Shown here: piece by piece, positions 31,244-44,564 of the stretch
Layout of the letters: each line of letters begins with the position of its first letter
Numbering within the stretch: position 1 is the first letter of the stretch
Assembly (NCBI RefSeq): GCF_000001735.4
Contig: NC_003070.9
Location: forward strand, 11,154,001-11,218,000
Length of the DNA: 64,000 bases
Direction: 5' to 3'
Origin: Arabidopsis thaliana
Taxonomy: Eukaryota > Streptophyta > Magnoliopsida > Brassicales > Brassicaceae
The notes under the pieces: generated by a model
Seen by the model: only the letters and a program-made list of their open reading frames with translations
Database searches by the model: none
Told to the model about the DNA's origin: nothing
Made by a program: the position numbers and the translations under genes

Positions 31244-34170
31244 TTGGGTTTTTCGTAGTGTGTTTCTTTCTTTTTGGTTTTGGTGTGTTGAAACGAATTT
31301 GTAATCTCTTTTGAGCAAAAACTACGTCTTCTTCTTTTTTTGGTATTATTGTATTTCAGACTCTGCATTCAGTAATTATTTCATATTTTGCTAATTTTGT
31401 TTCTGAGTTTTGTTAAAATGCTTTAGATCTCGGAGATTAGAATTACATGTTCAGTGTGTGTCTGAAATTTAGTAAGTGCATTAACCATGATCATGTTCGG
31501 TCGCTACTGAAGTATGATAAGCTCTGTATCATTCAATTACTTCATCATTCCTTCCACTTTTGCCCCTTGTGGACTACCACAGATGTTACAAGACAAAACA
31601 TAATCTGTAAATTGCTAATCTCTGAACCTAAGACTTGATATGAAACATTTATTTTTATTCCCAATCGTTTTATAAAGATTCTGTTGCTTGCACAATCTCA
31701 TTCACCACACTACTCATGTACTCCCAGGTTAATCAATCAAGTTTATTTGTGTCCGAAAAAATGGAAAAATATGAGAAATTCCCATCCAATTTTAAGGATT
31801 GTTTGAATGATCAAAGTATGGTTGTTTTAGAGAAATGACCTTAAACACCCAATTTTACGTTGTTCTCGTCCAAAACTAGCGGAAAATTTATAAATTTTTC
31901 AAATACCACAAGATAGTAAGAGTTTGTAAGTTATGGTAAGTTCAGAAGAAAAGAAAAATACATAAATGATAGTTTTTTGAGAATTGAATGCATATTTCGT
32001 CTTAGAGTCAATTAGTTACAATTAACATGATTAATTAATAGTTATTTTGTTGTTTTGTTATTTGTTGTTTGTATGAAATGGTGTTGTTATATATACATTG
32101 GATACTCTTATAGAAGTTGAAGCTGCAATTTCTTCGTTGCATGACTTCAACATTTGATACTCGTTAGTCAAAATCTTTTTCGTTACATCAGACTCGATCA
32201 GGCCACATAATCATATTTAGAACTAAATTACAATCAATTACGTATTGTTCCAAACTTCCAAAAGATAATTGACCACAAACACTCATTTCCAACAGAACAT
32301 GACTATTACTGACTGACTCACAAGCATACACTAATAACTATATCCATTTCTCAACATATATCTTTACATCCATTTCTCAACATAAAGGATTGAACAAATA
32401 ACTTAATTTTTCATCAAAATTAACAATAACCCTATCCCTATGAATTCTCAACAAAAAAAAGTTTAAAACAACACTAGCTACGAGCTCTCAAAATGTTTGG
32501 TCGTGTGTTCGAGAACATTTATATAATTAAGTTTTTTCTCAACTTATATAATTCCATTTAGTGAAAAATCTATAGATATATTTATATAATTAAGTTTTTT
32601 CTCAACTTATATAATTCCATTTAGTGAAAAATCTATAGATATATTTAAAAAGTTTACTATTTCTTTTTGGCGGTTTAGAGAGCAATTGTTTTTTTTAATA
32701 ATTGAGTTAGTATGTTTGAGTGGTCGAACTACGTATTCACTAATTAAAGACATTTTAATCTTGACATAGTCATACCATTTTACATAAGTATGGCTAAATC
32801 AAAATTAAAATGATCTTAATTAGCGCAGTGCCTAACTAAAGTTATTTTAATTTTGACATAGTAAAAGTCTAGTTTATACAATCGCCTTTATAGTGTATAA
32901 TGTATTAAATAATTCTAATCAAGCAAGTGTTTTACGCAACTGATGCTTTTGTTGAAATACATTATTAGAATTTAGATTAATATATAAACCGATGTGAACG
33001 TTATGAATTTAAAACGGTGTTGGCTAGTGAATGTTGTGAAATAAATATCAGTAAATTATGCACAAGTCACATAACTTTCAGAGATTGTGCTACACTGCTA
33101 CGCCTATCATTCAGCAACATGATTTTTTATCTGTCTAGTTATCTCATGTTATAGCGGTTTAGTCGAATAATATATGATTAATCAAAATTTTACACACAAA
33201 ATATACGTTCGTTAATTGTATCACATCATCAATAATAAAACAAAAGATCTTTTGACTCGAGCTAAGTAAACCACGTTACATACGTAATTGATTCTCCAAT
33301 CTTCTTTATTACCTTTTTCAAAAAGTATGCGTATGAGCGAACCGATGAGTAAGTAAAAGTGATCGTTGATCTGTTGGAGATGAGAGTTTGTGTAATTGAC
33401 TTCATCAATCTCTTAACTAAAAATAGCAATGCGTGAGGGAAATGTTTTTCAAAAGATGAAAAGACACATAAAAACCAATGGAAAATACAACATCAAAAGA
33501 TTCTTTACATAAAATGGTAAAAAGAAAAATTTACAATCAAAGTTTTCTTTTTAGAAAACTGGAAACCCACGCTAATGCGTATACAATACTCATCAGTATA
33601 TGATATATCAAATATATAGCCACATATAATAAGTCCATTATTAAAAAGTACCGTTATTATCATGACCAAAATTTAAAGACAATACACACGTACAACTAAT
33701 ATTATTTATTAAGAACATAACAAGTATTATTATTATTAGAAGTAGAAATTTTTTTCCAAAAGAGGAAAACGAAAACTTTAACTTTATTTACTTACCTAAA
33801 AACCTTAATTTTTGACACCTCTAGTGGGTTATTATAATGTCGTTTTCGATCGAAAGTGAAACAGAGAGACAGTGGACGCAAGAAAAAAACCGTGGGTGGA
33901 TGAAAGAAAGTAAACATGAGATTTTTGTTTTTCTTTGTTAATGGTTTCCTTAAATAAATTACAAACATAATTATAATTAAGAAGAGAGTTTCAAATAAAA
34001 TAAAATGAAATGCCACGTCTTACAGTTGCATCTGACTCTGTTTTATGTTAATTGTGACACAAGTTTAATACAGTTGTACTTTCTTACTTTTTGGTGGTTT
34101 CGTGGAAGATTACGACAACTTTACAAACTCTACGACTTAAGCTTCTCTGTTCCTACACCTTTTGTTCTTC
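31244..34170. other. AGO2-AGO3 intergenic region
   Basis: AGO2 3'UTR end, then about 2.9 kb of AT-rich DNA with no gene supported. It contains a perfect 63-bp tandem duplication (32518-32643), listed separately. Confidence 0.6.
32518..32643. repeat. Perfect 2 x 63-bp tandem duplication
   Basis: Bases 32518-32580 are repeated without change at 32581-32643 (unit begins TTTATATAATTAAG and ends CTATAGATATA). Identity suggests a recent duplication. Confidence 0.9.
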
Positions 34171-34178
34171 TATTTAAA
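34171..34178 (+). promoter_or_regulatory. Probable TATA box of AGO3
   Basis: TATTTAAA about 120 bp before the ATG at 34293. No heat-shock element like that of AGO2 is seen in the flanking 100 bp. Confidence 0.45.
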
Positions 34179-34292
34179 GCCCTCTGATTTGTTACTTCAC
34201 ATTCACAAGTTTTGAAAGCAAACACATAAAGAAAATTCTAGTTCAATCTTTTGTCACTCAAGAGTCTTCCCGACCGTATCCAGTCAAATACC

Positions 34293-37200
34293 ATGGATCG
34301 AGGTGGTTACCGAGGAGGTCGTGGTGATGGCCGTGGCAGAGGCGGCGGCGGAGATCGTGGTCGTGGTTACAGCGGTCGTGGTGATGGCCGTGGCAGAGGC
34401 GGCGACGGAGATCGTGGTTACAGCGGTCGTGGTGATGGCCATGGCAGAGGCGGCGGCGGAGATCGTGGTCGTGGTTACAGCGGTCGTGGTGATGGCCGTG
34501 GCAGAGGCGGCGGCGGAGATCGTGGTCGTGGTTACAGCGGTCGTGGTGATGGCCATGGCAGAGGCGGCGGCGGAGATCGTGGTCGTGGTTACAGCGGTCG
34601 TGGTCGTGGCTTTGTTCAAGATAGGGATGGTGGTTGGGTAAATCCAGGGCAAAGTTCAGGTGGTCATGTTCGTGGTCGTGGGACGCAGTTGCAACAACCT
34701 CCGCCACAGGAAGTTCCTCCGTCGTCGTCGCAAGCTCAAGTGAGTCAAGGCGTTGCACCAGGAGACGTGGGTCAAGGCGGCGTCGGAGACGTGGGTAGAG
34801 ACGGCGTCGGAGACGTGGGTAGAGACGGCGTCGGAGACGTGGGTCAAGGTGGCGTCGGAGACGTGGGTCAAGTAGGCGTCGGAGACGTGGGTCAAGGCGG
34901 CGTCGGAGACGTGGGTCAAGGCGGCGTCGGAGACGTGGGTAGAGACGGCGTCGGAGACGTGGGTAGAGACGGCGTCGGAGACGTGGGTAGAGGCGGCGTC
35001 GGAGACCGTGGACAGAGTCAGTCGGGACTATCGTCGGGTCACTTTGGTCGTGGGACGCAGTTGCAACAACCTCAGCCACAGGCGGTTTCTCAGTCGTCTT
35101 CGCAGGGTCAAGTGAGTCAATCCTTTGCAACAGGAGGCGTGGGTTTAGGCGCGTGGGCTCGTAAGCCTCAACTTTTCTCTGATTCGACGGTCTTACCTTC
35201 TAGTTCTTCGTCTAACGTCGTTGCTTCTCACACCGCTAGTGGTAAGCACCATAACTCTAGATTTTTCTTTGCCATATCTTTAAGCATTTGCTATTTTTCT
35301 AACGTTCAAGTAACTAAACAATGAGTTTGTTTTAAGGTGATTAATACAGAATGAGTTTGAGAAAAACTTATGTTCTACATTACTACCTTGGAGAATTAAA
35401 ATTACCCAAAATTGCTTAAATCAATAATTTTAGAATTGCTTACAAGAAATAATTTTAGAACTTAACTAATTCTGAATATTATAAGAATATTAAACATAAA
35501 CAAAGATATATTATATGAATACCTTTTTTGGTTTAATGAATATTTATGTGTTTTTGAGCTACAGAGATTAACAAATAAGTTATTTGTATGTTAATTTCAC
35601 AGGTTCTCAAGTTATGACTCCGAAACCATCTTCTTCTGATAAGAAAGAACCAGTAAAGCGTCCTGATAAAGGTGGTAATATAAAAGTGAAAGGCGTAATT
35701 AATCTCTCCGTCAATCATTTTAGAGTGAGTTTCTCAACAGAAAGTGTCATAAGGCACTACGATGTTGATATCAAAGGAGAAAATTCTTCAAAAAAGATAT
35801 CAAGATTTGAGCTAGCTATGGTCAAAGAAAAGCTGTTCAAGGACAATAATGACTTTCCTAACGCCATGACAGCGTACGATGGTCAGAAGAACATTTTCAG
35901 CGCTGTTGAATTACCTACGGGATCATTTAAAGTTGATTTCTCAGAAACCGAGGAGATCATGAGAGGTAGAAGCTATACGTTCATCATCAAACAAGTGAAA
36001 GAGCTAAAGTTACTTGACTTGCAAGCCTACATAGATGGACGTTCCACTTTTATTCCGCGTGATGTGTTGCAAGGAATGGATGTTGTGATGAAGGAACATC
36101 CTTCAAAACGTATGATCACTGTTGGTAAAAGATTCTTTAGTACTCGGCTAGAGATTGACTTTGGATACGGAGTTGGAGCTGCGAAAGGGTTTCACCACAC
36201 TCTCAAGCCCACAGTACAAGGTTTATCATTATGTTTGAACTCCTCTTTGTTGGCGTTCCGCAAAGCAATTTCAGTCATCGAATACCTGAAGTTGTACTTT
36301 GGGTGGAGAAATATACGTCAGTTTAAGAATTGTAGGCCTGATGACGTGGTACAAGAATTGATTGGTTTGAAAGTCACTGTTGATCATCGAAAGACCAAAC
36401 AGAAATTCATCATTATGGGGTTGAGTAAGGACGACACAAAAGATATCAAATTCGATTTTATTGATCATGCTGGAAACCAGCCTCCAAGGAAAATATCCAT
36501 TGTTGAGTATTTCAAGGAAAAGTATGGAAGAGACATTGATCACAAGGATATTCCTTGCTTGAATTTGGGGAAAAAGGGTCGGGAAAATTTTGTACCCATG
36601 GAGTTCTGTAACTTAGTCGAGGGGCAGATTTTTCCAAAAGAGAAATTGTATAGAGATTCAGCCGCGTGGTTAAAGGAGCTTTCACTAGTCACTCCACAAC
36701 AAAGACTGGAGAATATAAATAAGATGATAAAGTCTAGTGATGGACCTAGAGGGTATGTGGACAAAAGATTTTTATATTTATTTTTTAGTCTTATGACCTT
36801 AATCTTATCCTTTTATGTATATTTATGACAGTGGAGATATCATTGGAAACTTCGGATTGAGAGTGGATCCAAACATGACAACGGTGGAAGGTCGTGTACT
36901 CGAGGCTCCTACACTGAAATTGACTGATCGGAGAGGCAATCCTATCCATGAGAAACTCATGAGCGAGAGCAATCAATGGAACCTTACGACAAAGGGAGTC
37001 ACAAAGGGTTCAATAATCAAGCATTGGGCTGTTCTTGACTTCACTGCATCCGAGAGTTTGAAAAAAAAGATGCCTGGTTACTTTGTAAATAAACTCATCG
37101 AACGTTGTAAGGGACTTGGGATGCAGATGGAGGCTCCTATCGTTTGCAAAACATCGAGTATGGAAACACTTTATGATGGTAATGCTCTTGAGGAATTGCT

Positions 37201-38317
37201 TCGATCCGTGATAGATGAGGCTTCTCATAACCATGGTGGGGCTTGTCCAACTCTTGTTCTGTGTGCTATGACTGGGAAGCACGATGGATACAAGACTCTG
37301 AAATGGATAGCCGAGACCAAACTTGGTCTAGTGACTCAGTGTTTCTTGACCATATCTGCCATTAAAGGAGAAACCGTTTCTGATCAGTACTTGGCAAATC
37401 TCGCCCTCAAGATAAACGCAAAGGTTGGTGGAACGAACGTGGAGTTGGTGGATAATATTTTCTCTTTCTTCAAAAAAGAAGATAAGGTCATGTTCATTGG
37501 TGCTGATGTCAATCATCCCGCTGCTCACGACAATATGAGTCCATCCATTGTTGCTGTTGTAGGCACTCTTAACTGGCCTGAAGCTAACCGCTACGCAGCT
37601 AGAGTCAAAGCTCAGAGTCACCGTAAAGAAGAGATACAAGGGTTTGGTGAAACTTGCTGGGAGCTTATCGAAGCTCATTCTCAGGCCCCCGAGAAACGAC
37701 CTAACAAGATTGTGATATTCCGTGATGGTGTCAGCGATGGTCAGTTCGATATGGTTCTCAATGTGGAGTTACAGAATGTTAAGGACGTTTTTGCCAAGGT
37801 TGGCTATAATCCGCAGATAACTGTAATTGTGGCACAGAAACGTCATCAAACCCGTTTCTTCCCCGCCACAACTAGCAAAGATGGAAGGGCTAAGGGCAAT
37901 GTGCCTTCAGGTACGGTCGTTGATACCACGATCATTCACCCGTTTGAGTATGATTTCTACCTCTGTAGTCAACATGGAGCGATAGGTACAAGCAAACCAA
38001 CTCATTATTATGTTCTTTCGGACGAAATCGGGTTCAACTCGAATCAGATTCAGAAACTCATCTTTGACTTGTGCTTCACGTTTACTCGCTGCACCAAACC
38101 GGTCGCTCTGGTTCCTCCGGTTTCTTATGCTGACAAGGCTGCTTCTAGAGGAAGGGTGTACTACGAGGCAAGCTTAATGAAGAAGAATTCTAAGCAGTCG
38201 CGTGGAGCGTCTTCGTCTTCTGCCTCGGTTGCCTCTTCATCCTCTTCTGTCACAATGGAGGACAAAGAGATCTTCAAGGTTCACGCAGGCATCGAGAACT
38301 TTATGTTCTTTGTCTGA
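34293..38317 (+). CDS. AGO3: Argonaute 3
   Basis: Three exons: 34293-35241, 35603-36752, 36832-38317; 1194 aa. The intron positions match AGO2 exactly. The start is the ATG at 34293 ([11 protein letters not shown]), aligned with the AGO2 start. The N terminus is about 180 residues longer than in AGO2 because of two coding minisatellites: five RGG-type units (34317-34595) and ten 8-residue GDVGxxGV units (34761-35000). PAZ, MID and PIWI follow as in AGO2. The triad is D925 (FIGADVNHP), D998 (IFRDGVSD) and D1134 ([12 protein letters not shown]), again DDD; the surroundings of the third residue differ from AGO2 (KAAS for MVAF). Ends MFFV. It is a tandem duplicate of AGO2. Family knowledge: AGO3 is reported to bind 24-nt siRNAs; its role is less clear. 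Confidence 0.97.
34317..34595 (+). repeat. Coding minisatellite 1 of AGO3, 57-bp unit
   Basis: Five units encoding [19 protein letters not shown] and variants (Arg/His and Gly/Asp changes; unit 2 is 51 bp, missing two codons). The reading frame is preserved throughout. It expands the RGG region shared with AGO2. Confidence 0.9.
34761..35000 (+). repeat. Coding minisatellite 2 of AGO3, 10 x 24 bp
   Basis: Ten in-frame 24-bp units encoding GDVG(Q/R)(G/D/V)GV. AGO2 has nothing like it. Runs of identical neighbouring units point to recent unequal exchange. Confidence 0.92.
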
Positions 38318-38398
38318 AAAAAAGTTTGATCTTAAAATATTTATCTAAATAAGAACGTCTCATTAACGCAGTTCTTACTCCTTTTTCTGATTAGAAAG

Positions 38399-38419
38399 GA
38401 TGTTTGTGCGTGAATCTAA
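38399..38419 (+). promoter_or_regulatory. miR403-type target site in the AGO3 3'UTR
   Basis: The core TGTTTGTGCGTGAATCTAA is identical to AGO2 at all but the first few positions; three mismatches fall at the site's 5' end (miRNA 3' end). It lies 82 nt after the stop. The preceding CATTAACGCAGTT phrase is also conserved with AGO2. Confidence 0.8.
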
Positions 38420-40307
38420 TCGTTAGATATGCAGTTTGTTTGTTTCCTTTTCGTTGTTGGTGTGTTGAAAATAGTTTGTATTTGGTATTGTAATGCTCTT
38501 TAGAGCTGAAACTATGTCATGTTATGGTATTTTATTATAGTTTTCAGACTTTGGATTCAATAAATAGTTCATATTTTGCTACTTCTCTGTTTTGTGAAGG
38601 GCTTGAGAACTCAGACATGAGTACTCTAGTTTTGGGTTTACATGTTCTGCCTTGTGTCTGAAATTCCTTTTTTCTAAACCATCTATTCATGTGGAACATT
38701 ATCTATAAGGTTATTTTGTGTAATGATCAATTGATCATGCATCTCTACTTTTTTTTTTTTTTTTTTTCTTTTTTTTTTTGTCGTCGATCATGCATCTCTA
38801 CTACATATGCATTCCAACAAAAAAAACATAATGGTGCTCTTGTTTTCGATATAATATCAGTTATGGGCTCTCTGTTTTTATTTTATTTTATTGGACCTTA
38901 CTGATATTTCTTGGGTTCATGAACCATAGCTATACCAAATCATTAAGGTGGATTTTGCACGATTTCTCAATGTTTAATTTCATGTATTATATACTCATTG
39001 ATTGGTTGTTTGCAGAATCTTATTTACTACATTGACTCTCAAGAGTCCCCTCCTATATTTCATCAAATCTATCTTTTCATTTTATAATTTTTATGTAATG
39101 ATAGATTCCTCATAAATGTTTCTTGAAAACTATAAAAAGGTAACTAACATTTTTTTCCTATATATATATATGTGTGATATATATCCCATATAAAAAGTAG
39201 CAACAAGAAAATGATTTTAGAGAAGTGATACCAAACCAAATGAAAAAGACATGATAGTCGAAGTGATTCACACGAATCGAACTATAATAATCTATACTCT
39301 ATCTTATTCACATTTTATCATCTTTTTGTGTTTCATGTTATTTTCTTATGTATATATTCATTTTTCGTATATTCTTTTGTTTTTATCAAAATAAATTCAT
39401 TTTTCTTTTTACCCCACTCATTAACATAAGTTAGCCATATATTATTATAAGATTTTTTTCTTGCCAAATAAATGTAAGAGTTTCTTTTTCCCACAACTCA
39501 TTAACAAAGTTTGGCATATGTAAAAAAAAGAATGAATTTTAAACCTAATACTAGCCTTTAAAATTCAACAATTATTTTATTTTTATTTTCTTATTTTCGT
39601 GCAACAGCTGGAGTGTTTTTTTTTTTTTTTTTTGTGTTCCCAGAGATCGAGTGTTTTGTGTTTCTTCTCTCTATCGTTCACATTTGATTAAAGCTAAAGC
39701 TTTCTTCTTCTTCAATTGATGCTACTTCTGATTTACCCTTTCTCTGCTTTTTTCTCTCACTCTCTCAGTTTTCTCCTCCTTGATTCCTAAAGTCTTCTCC
39801 TTTGCGTGCATTTCTTCAATTTTCAGATTCTTCCTAAGGTACCCTTCTCAAAATTCTTCCTTGTTTTGCGATTCTTCATCGGTTCAATGGATCCTCTTTG
39901 ACTTCGATTTTGAATCCGAGCTTCGTTATCCCTCGATTGCTAATTTCACTCTTTTGTTTAGGATTCTTTCCCCAATCTAGGTATTGCTTTGCTTCTCTGT
40001 ATCTATCGAATCTGCATTTTGTTAGTTTCGAAAATTTTGAAATTAGGGTTCATTTGTGATTTGTTCATACATCTTTGTTAGATTGCAGAATCTGTTCATC
40101 ATTTTTCGAATTCACATAACTCAGATTAGTTTGAATCTATTGAGATTGAGAAATTTCTTAAAAACTCTGGATTTGTGTGGATTAAGATTAGTGTTTTGAG
40201 ATTGATCTCTTTGTCAATATGGTTTTTTTTGGTGTAGGTGGTAGAATGATGAAATGAGAATCGATAGATAAGAGTTTAAAGAGCACCAGAATCTTTGTTA
40301 TCTTGCA
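38420..40307. other. AGO3 3' flank, intergenic DNA, 5' leader of the TLC gene
   Basis: Long poly-T runs at 38751-38780 and about 39617-39633; no gene up to about 39640. From about 39660 the CT-rich sequence looks like the 5'UTR of the TLC gene, with an inferred 5'UTR intron from 39981 (CTAG/GTATTG) to 40237 (GTGTAG). Confidence 0.5.
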
Positions 40308-41955
40308 ATGTCGACGACGTCTTTGCAAACGATTGGTGCTATTAAGTCTTATCATCATCAAGCTCAGCATTTGGTTAAGAATTATCTCTTAGCTGATCCT
40401 TTTATTCCTTACACTTCTGTCCTCACCGGCATTTTCCTTTGCAAAGTGGTAAGTTTGGATTTTTGTTTGTTACTTTCATGATTCTGTAGATCTAGGGACG
40501 ATTGATTAATGATGGTTACGTTTCTTGTTTTGTTTGCAGGTTTATGATCTTTGTCATTTTATCAGCAACTCACATTCTAAGACTTATATCATCCTCACGA
40601 AAATTCAAAGAATCGAATGGAATAACCGGTTTGTGTTTGATGATTGTTAACTCTTTTTCATGTTGTGTGTGTGTGTGTGTCTATTTAGGTTTTTGAATCG
40701 TTTTGTATTGTTTGGCAGTGGTATCTCGACAGTTCATGCTATTTTTATTTCGGCTATGTCGCTGTACTTTGTGTTCTGGTCCGACCTCTTTTCCGATAGG
40801 TGGCATAATGATCTTGTTGTTTTCCGGAGCTCACGACTTTCTTCTCTTGGTTTAGGGGTAAGCACTCATTTTAGTGGATCCAAAAACGTTAATGTAAAAG
40901 TCTATGAGAGAAGAATTTCAACATTATTACATTAATGATTTGCAGATATCTATTGGTTACTTCCTTGCTGATCTTGGGATGATCTTCTGGAAATATCCTT
41001 CTTTGGGTGGAATTGAGTATGTAAGTACTTGTTCTTGTCCAAACACTTTACTCTATCTAGTGATTTCTCTCCAAAGATATTCAAAATCCTCCTTATATTC
41101 TGCTTGTTGATGTTTCAAGGCTTATATACTTGCCTTGCTACATTGCTCAACATTACTAATGTGTAAAGATAGCTAACGCCAGTCGCCAAAAGCCCAAAAC
41201 TAAGATCAAGTTGACATTTTGATTTCAGATTGTGCATCACTCGCTATCGGGGGTTGCAGTTGCCTACTCTTTATTTTCCGGGGAAGGACAGTTATATACC
41301 TACATGGTCCTCATCTCCGAGATTACAACCCCAGAGATCAACTTGAGATGGTACTTCCTCTTTTCTTCGTTATACCATATACAAAACTTATCACGTTCGC
41401 AACCTTTCTCCTGACAAAAAAGTGGATTGTCTCGGTGGTCTTATGAAGGTACCTGGACACGGCTGGTATGAAAAAATCATTGGCATACGTTGTTAATGGC
41501 GTTTTCATCTTCTTGGCTTGGCTGGTACTTACAAATCCTAATCAACATTCGACTCATTTTGATACTAGGCATTTATGTGTCTACTTATCACTCAAACACT
41601 TTCATGTCAGGTTGCTAGAATTCTACTGTTCATATACATGTTTTATCATGTTTATCTCCACTACAACCAGGTAAAGCTCACTATCTAGCGGTTTTATTGA
41701 TTATGCTGATACCCAATTGCTTCAAAACCTTCCCCATGAAATTAATACATCACTATGGTTTCATTTCCGGATTTTTTTTTATGGTGTGATTGAAATGGAA
41801 TTACTTTGTTTTGTGGGTAGGTCATGAGGATGCACATCTTTGGTTACGTTCTGGTATTCGGCGTACCAGCTGCGCTCGGTGTCATGAACTTGATATGGTT
41901 CGGGAAGATTGTGAGAGGGGTAAAGAAAACATTAGCAAAGAGATGTGAATGTTGA
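40308..41955 (+). CDS. TLC-domain (TRAM/LAG1/CLN8) membrane protein
   Basis: Eight exons: 40308-40448, 40540-40628, 40719-40857, 40946-41020, 41229-41350, 41449-41524, 41611-41670, 41821-41955; 837 nt, 278 aa. About 6 to 7 hydrophobic helices. TLC-type features include TVHAIFISAMSLYFVFW (His of the TLC core), YFLADLGMIFWKYP, IVHHSLSGVAVAYSLFSG with the paired His, and LISEITTPEINLRWYLD, the common E-x-ST-P..N.RW motif of the TMEM56/TLCD4-like subgroup. It ends with a dibasic and Cys-rich tail (KKTLAKRCEC). The family includes ceramide synthases, but this subgroup is probably a lipid-handling membrane protein without the LAG1 motif; role unproven. At1g31300 from memory. Confidence 0.92.
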
Positions 41956-44564
41956 GATTGGTGAGTCTTCCTCACACCGTTTCTTCACTTCATCATCTCC
42001 TTACTTCTTCGTCCCTCTGACATATGCCTGTCTCTCTAGTGTAAGTAGTTTTTGTCTGATGAAGAAAGAAAAACGAAAAAACAAAAATGATAATGATACG
42101 ATCCTCTGACTCTGTAAATGATCAAAATTCAAGTCTCTTCTTTACGTTTTCTCATTATACAATGTAATTCTGTTTTCATTCTAATAGTTTTGGTTCTAGG
42201 GTTTTGATTCAATTTCTGCTACATTTCGTTTAACCGGAGTTCGATACAGTACTACCAAAATGATGAACAACTGTTTGGTGTTCAAGTTCTATGGAAGAGA
42301 AAACATTTGGTCACCGGTTTACTATTTTTTTGTTCAATATTCTCAGTAACAACAACATAACTATTGCACATACATCAACATAGGGATTGTAATTAAATAG
42401 TTAGATAAAGAATCAAAGTTTAGACATTATAACAGCTAGCAGAAAATAACATAGTGTAGAGTTTGGTGGAATACATGTATTTAAACTCGGCTCGTGAAGG
42501 CCATTATATGTCTAGCTGTTCGTGGTTATCGTCGGCTTATAGGCCCATTCAGTGAACACAACTGCACAATATGTCACATGAATTGCGTATTCGTATGTCG
42601 ACATCAATGAGTTAGGATAATGTACGGATACAAACAAAGCTATGTGGCTGATTCTGTATTTAGTCTTGTTTACTTTAATTTCCATTGTTTCTATAAGAAA
42701 AAAAAATAGTGTTTCTTTCTTTTCTTTTGTTAAAAAGAATAGTGCTTCTTATTAGAAAAAAAAAAAAAATGTCAACACTATTCATTCTACCGGTTTTGAT
42801 CCGAATAGTGATAGAATAATGACATTTTTACACAAATTATTAGAAGTTAATCGGTGTATAACCACATAAATAAACCATATAATCTAAAGTTTTTTGTTTG
42901 TATATCAGTCACAGTAAAACAATTTATAATCACACGAATAGATTTTTATAGATTGGATTTCAGGTACAATTTGGTGTGTCATAAGTTAACATAGCGCACC
43001 AGTCTCTATCTAGAAATGTTTTCTATTTTCATTTCATTATTATTATTGGTCATTATTTCAACACAGCTCACTTTCTCTGTAGAAAAGCTGCATCTGTGAA
43101 GGGTGTGGGGGAAGAAAAAGAGAAGCACTTTTGGCCATAGAGTACAAACACTATACACATTACATACATCACTTCTTTTTTCTTTCTATAAACATTTGTA
43201 TATATGAAAAACATTATATTATATCATATTATATTTGCTTCCCCAAATTGGCCCATTGTGATTTATTGTTGTGACCCCTCATGGGTTCCTTTTATTTCCC
43301 CTTTTTCACTAACAAATAAAATATTGAACTATCGTGTTCATAAGATGGACCTTACGTGTGTTTATAGGATCTGCATTGACTATGTATCTATATGAAGCAT
43401 GGTTATTCAAGTTCCACTTAGTATTTTATTTGTTACATAAGGTTTCCACTTTTCTTTAACTACATTCTTAGTTGTTGAAATCTAGTTATAGGGAAAACTC
43501 GAAACTGAAATAGGGCTTAAGTTGTTCTACATAAACCCCACCAAGGTAGGATTGTTAACTAAGCTAGGGTTAAAGTTAAAGTACGTTAATATGTTGCAGA
43601 CCATATCTTTTTCTTTTATAAAACGGTATGCCGCAAACTTACTCACTTCACTATTAACTACATTATTCTTAAATTTCAACTATACCATCTTAAACTTTTG
43701 ATTAACAATTAGAAAGTTTGTGTCACTAAGCTTTTGATGCATTGAAGAAAGAGAGAGAGAAGAATGAGAAGGGAACCAATAATACTCAATAGAATGGCCT
43801 CCACACTCTTCCCCTTCCTTTGACTGCTCTCTCTGCCCCCTTTGACCACTTTCTCTCTCACTTAAATGCTTCCCCCACGCACCTCTCTCTTGTGCGTTCA
43901 CTCACGCTCCAAATCCAAAAGTTTCACAACTTCTTTTTTTCTTTAATTGCATGATTATGTCCATGATTAGCTTTCGACTACGTCCTTCTAACACCAATGC
44001 TATATTGAGTAAGTTGCATTACATTTACGTGTATCCGTTCAAGTCTTTTCATAATCTCAAACCGTCTAAATCAAGTATCTCTCTAGCTAATACGATACTA
44101 CAATGTAGTTTGCGTTCATATGGTTATGAAAACTCAAACATATTTAGATAACAAGTAACAAAAGATATGGTTTTGACCTAATTAAAAAAAGACTAAGCAC
44201 CTTAATTTGGTGTAGTTAAATTCTATATATAGGAACCTAAAATATTTTTAACCACATAAATATTATGAATCCATATCTAGTCTAAACTTATTATGTTGAA
44301 ACATATCGCATTAGGTGATATGAAATTGATCCACAGTTTAACCATGTATATTAATCAACTTTATATGATCACATTTCAATTTATATTGCATGGAATCAAC
44401 AATTTACTTAAGAAAACATTGAGAGTGATGAAAACAAGATTAATTAAGACTTCAATATCAATTTATGTACTCCGATCATCACGCTCAACAATTTAATCAC
44501 TTCCCTAATCAAATTAACTACATAATAATCATTTAAATTACTATGGTACTGGACCTCCTTGATG
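41956..44564. other. Intergenic DNA between the TLC gene and the trihelix gene
   Basis: The TLC 3'UTR runs to perhaps 42180. A purine/pyrimidine-biased tract with GAGAGA runs at 43740-43900 and a TATA-like TCTATAAACA at 43185-43194 stand out. A minus-strand 73-codon ORF there (43901-43680) is compositionally biased and matches no family I know. No gene is supported. Confidence 0.45.

Noticed and set aside
34317-35000. CRISPR-like regular repeats
   Set aside because: Units are contiguous without unique spacers, in frame inside AGO3, and the genome is plant nuclear.
34258-35130. 290-aa minus-strand repeat protein and other repeat ORFs
   Set aside because: Out-of-frame and antisense readings of the AGO3 minisatellites.
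39780-39980. 66-aa ORF upstream of the TLC gene
   Set aside because: It sits in the CT-rich 5' leader and ends at the inferred 5'UTR donor; no protein features.
43680-43901. 73-aa minus-strand ORF near a GAGAGA tract
   Set aside because: Composition-driven; I considered a miRNA precursor but found no convincing foldback or known miRNA.
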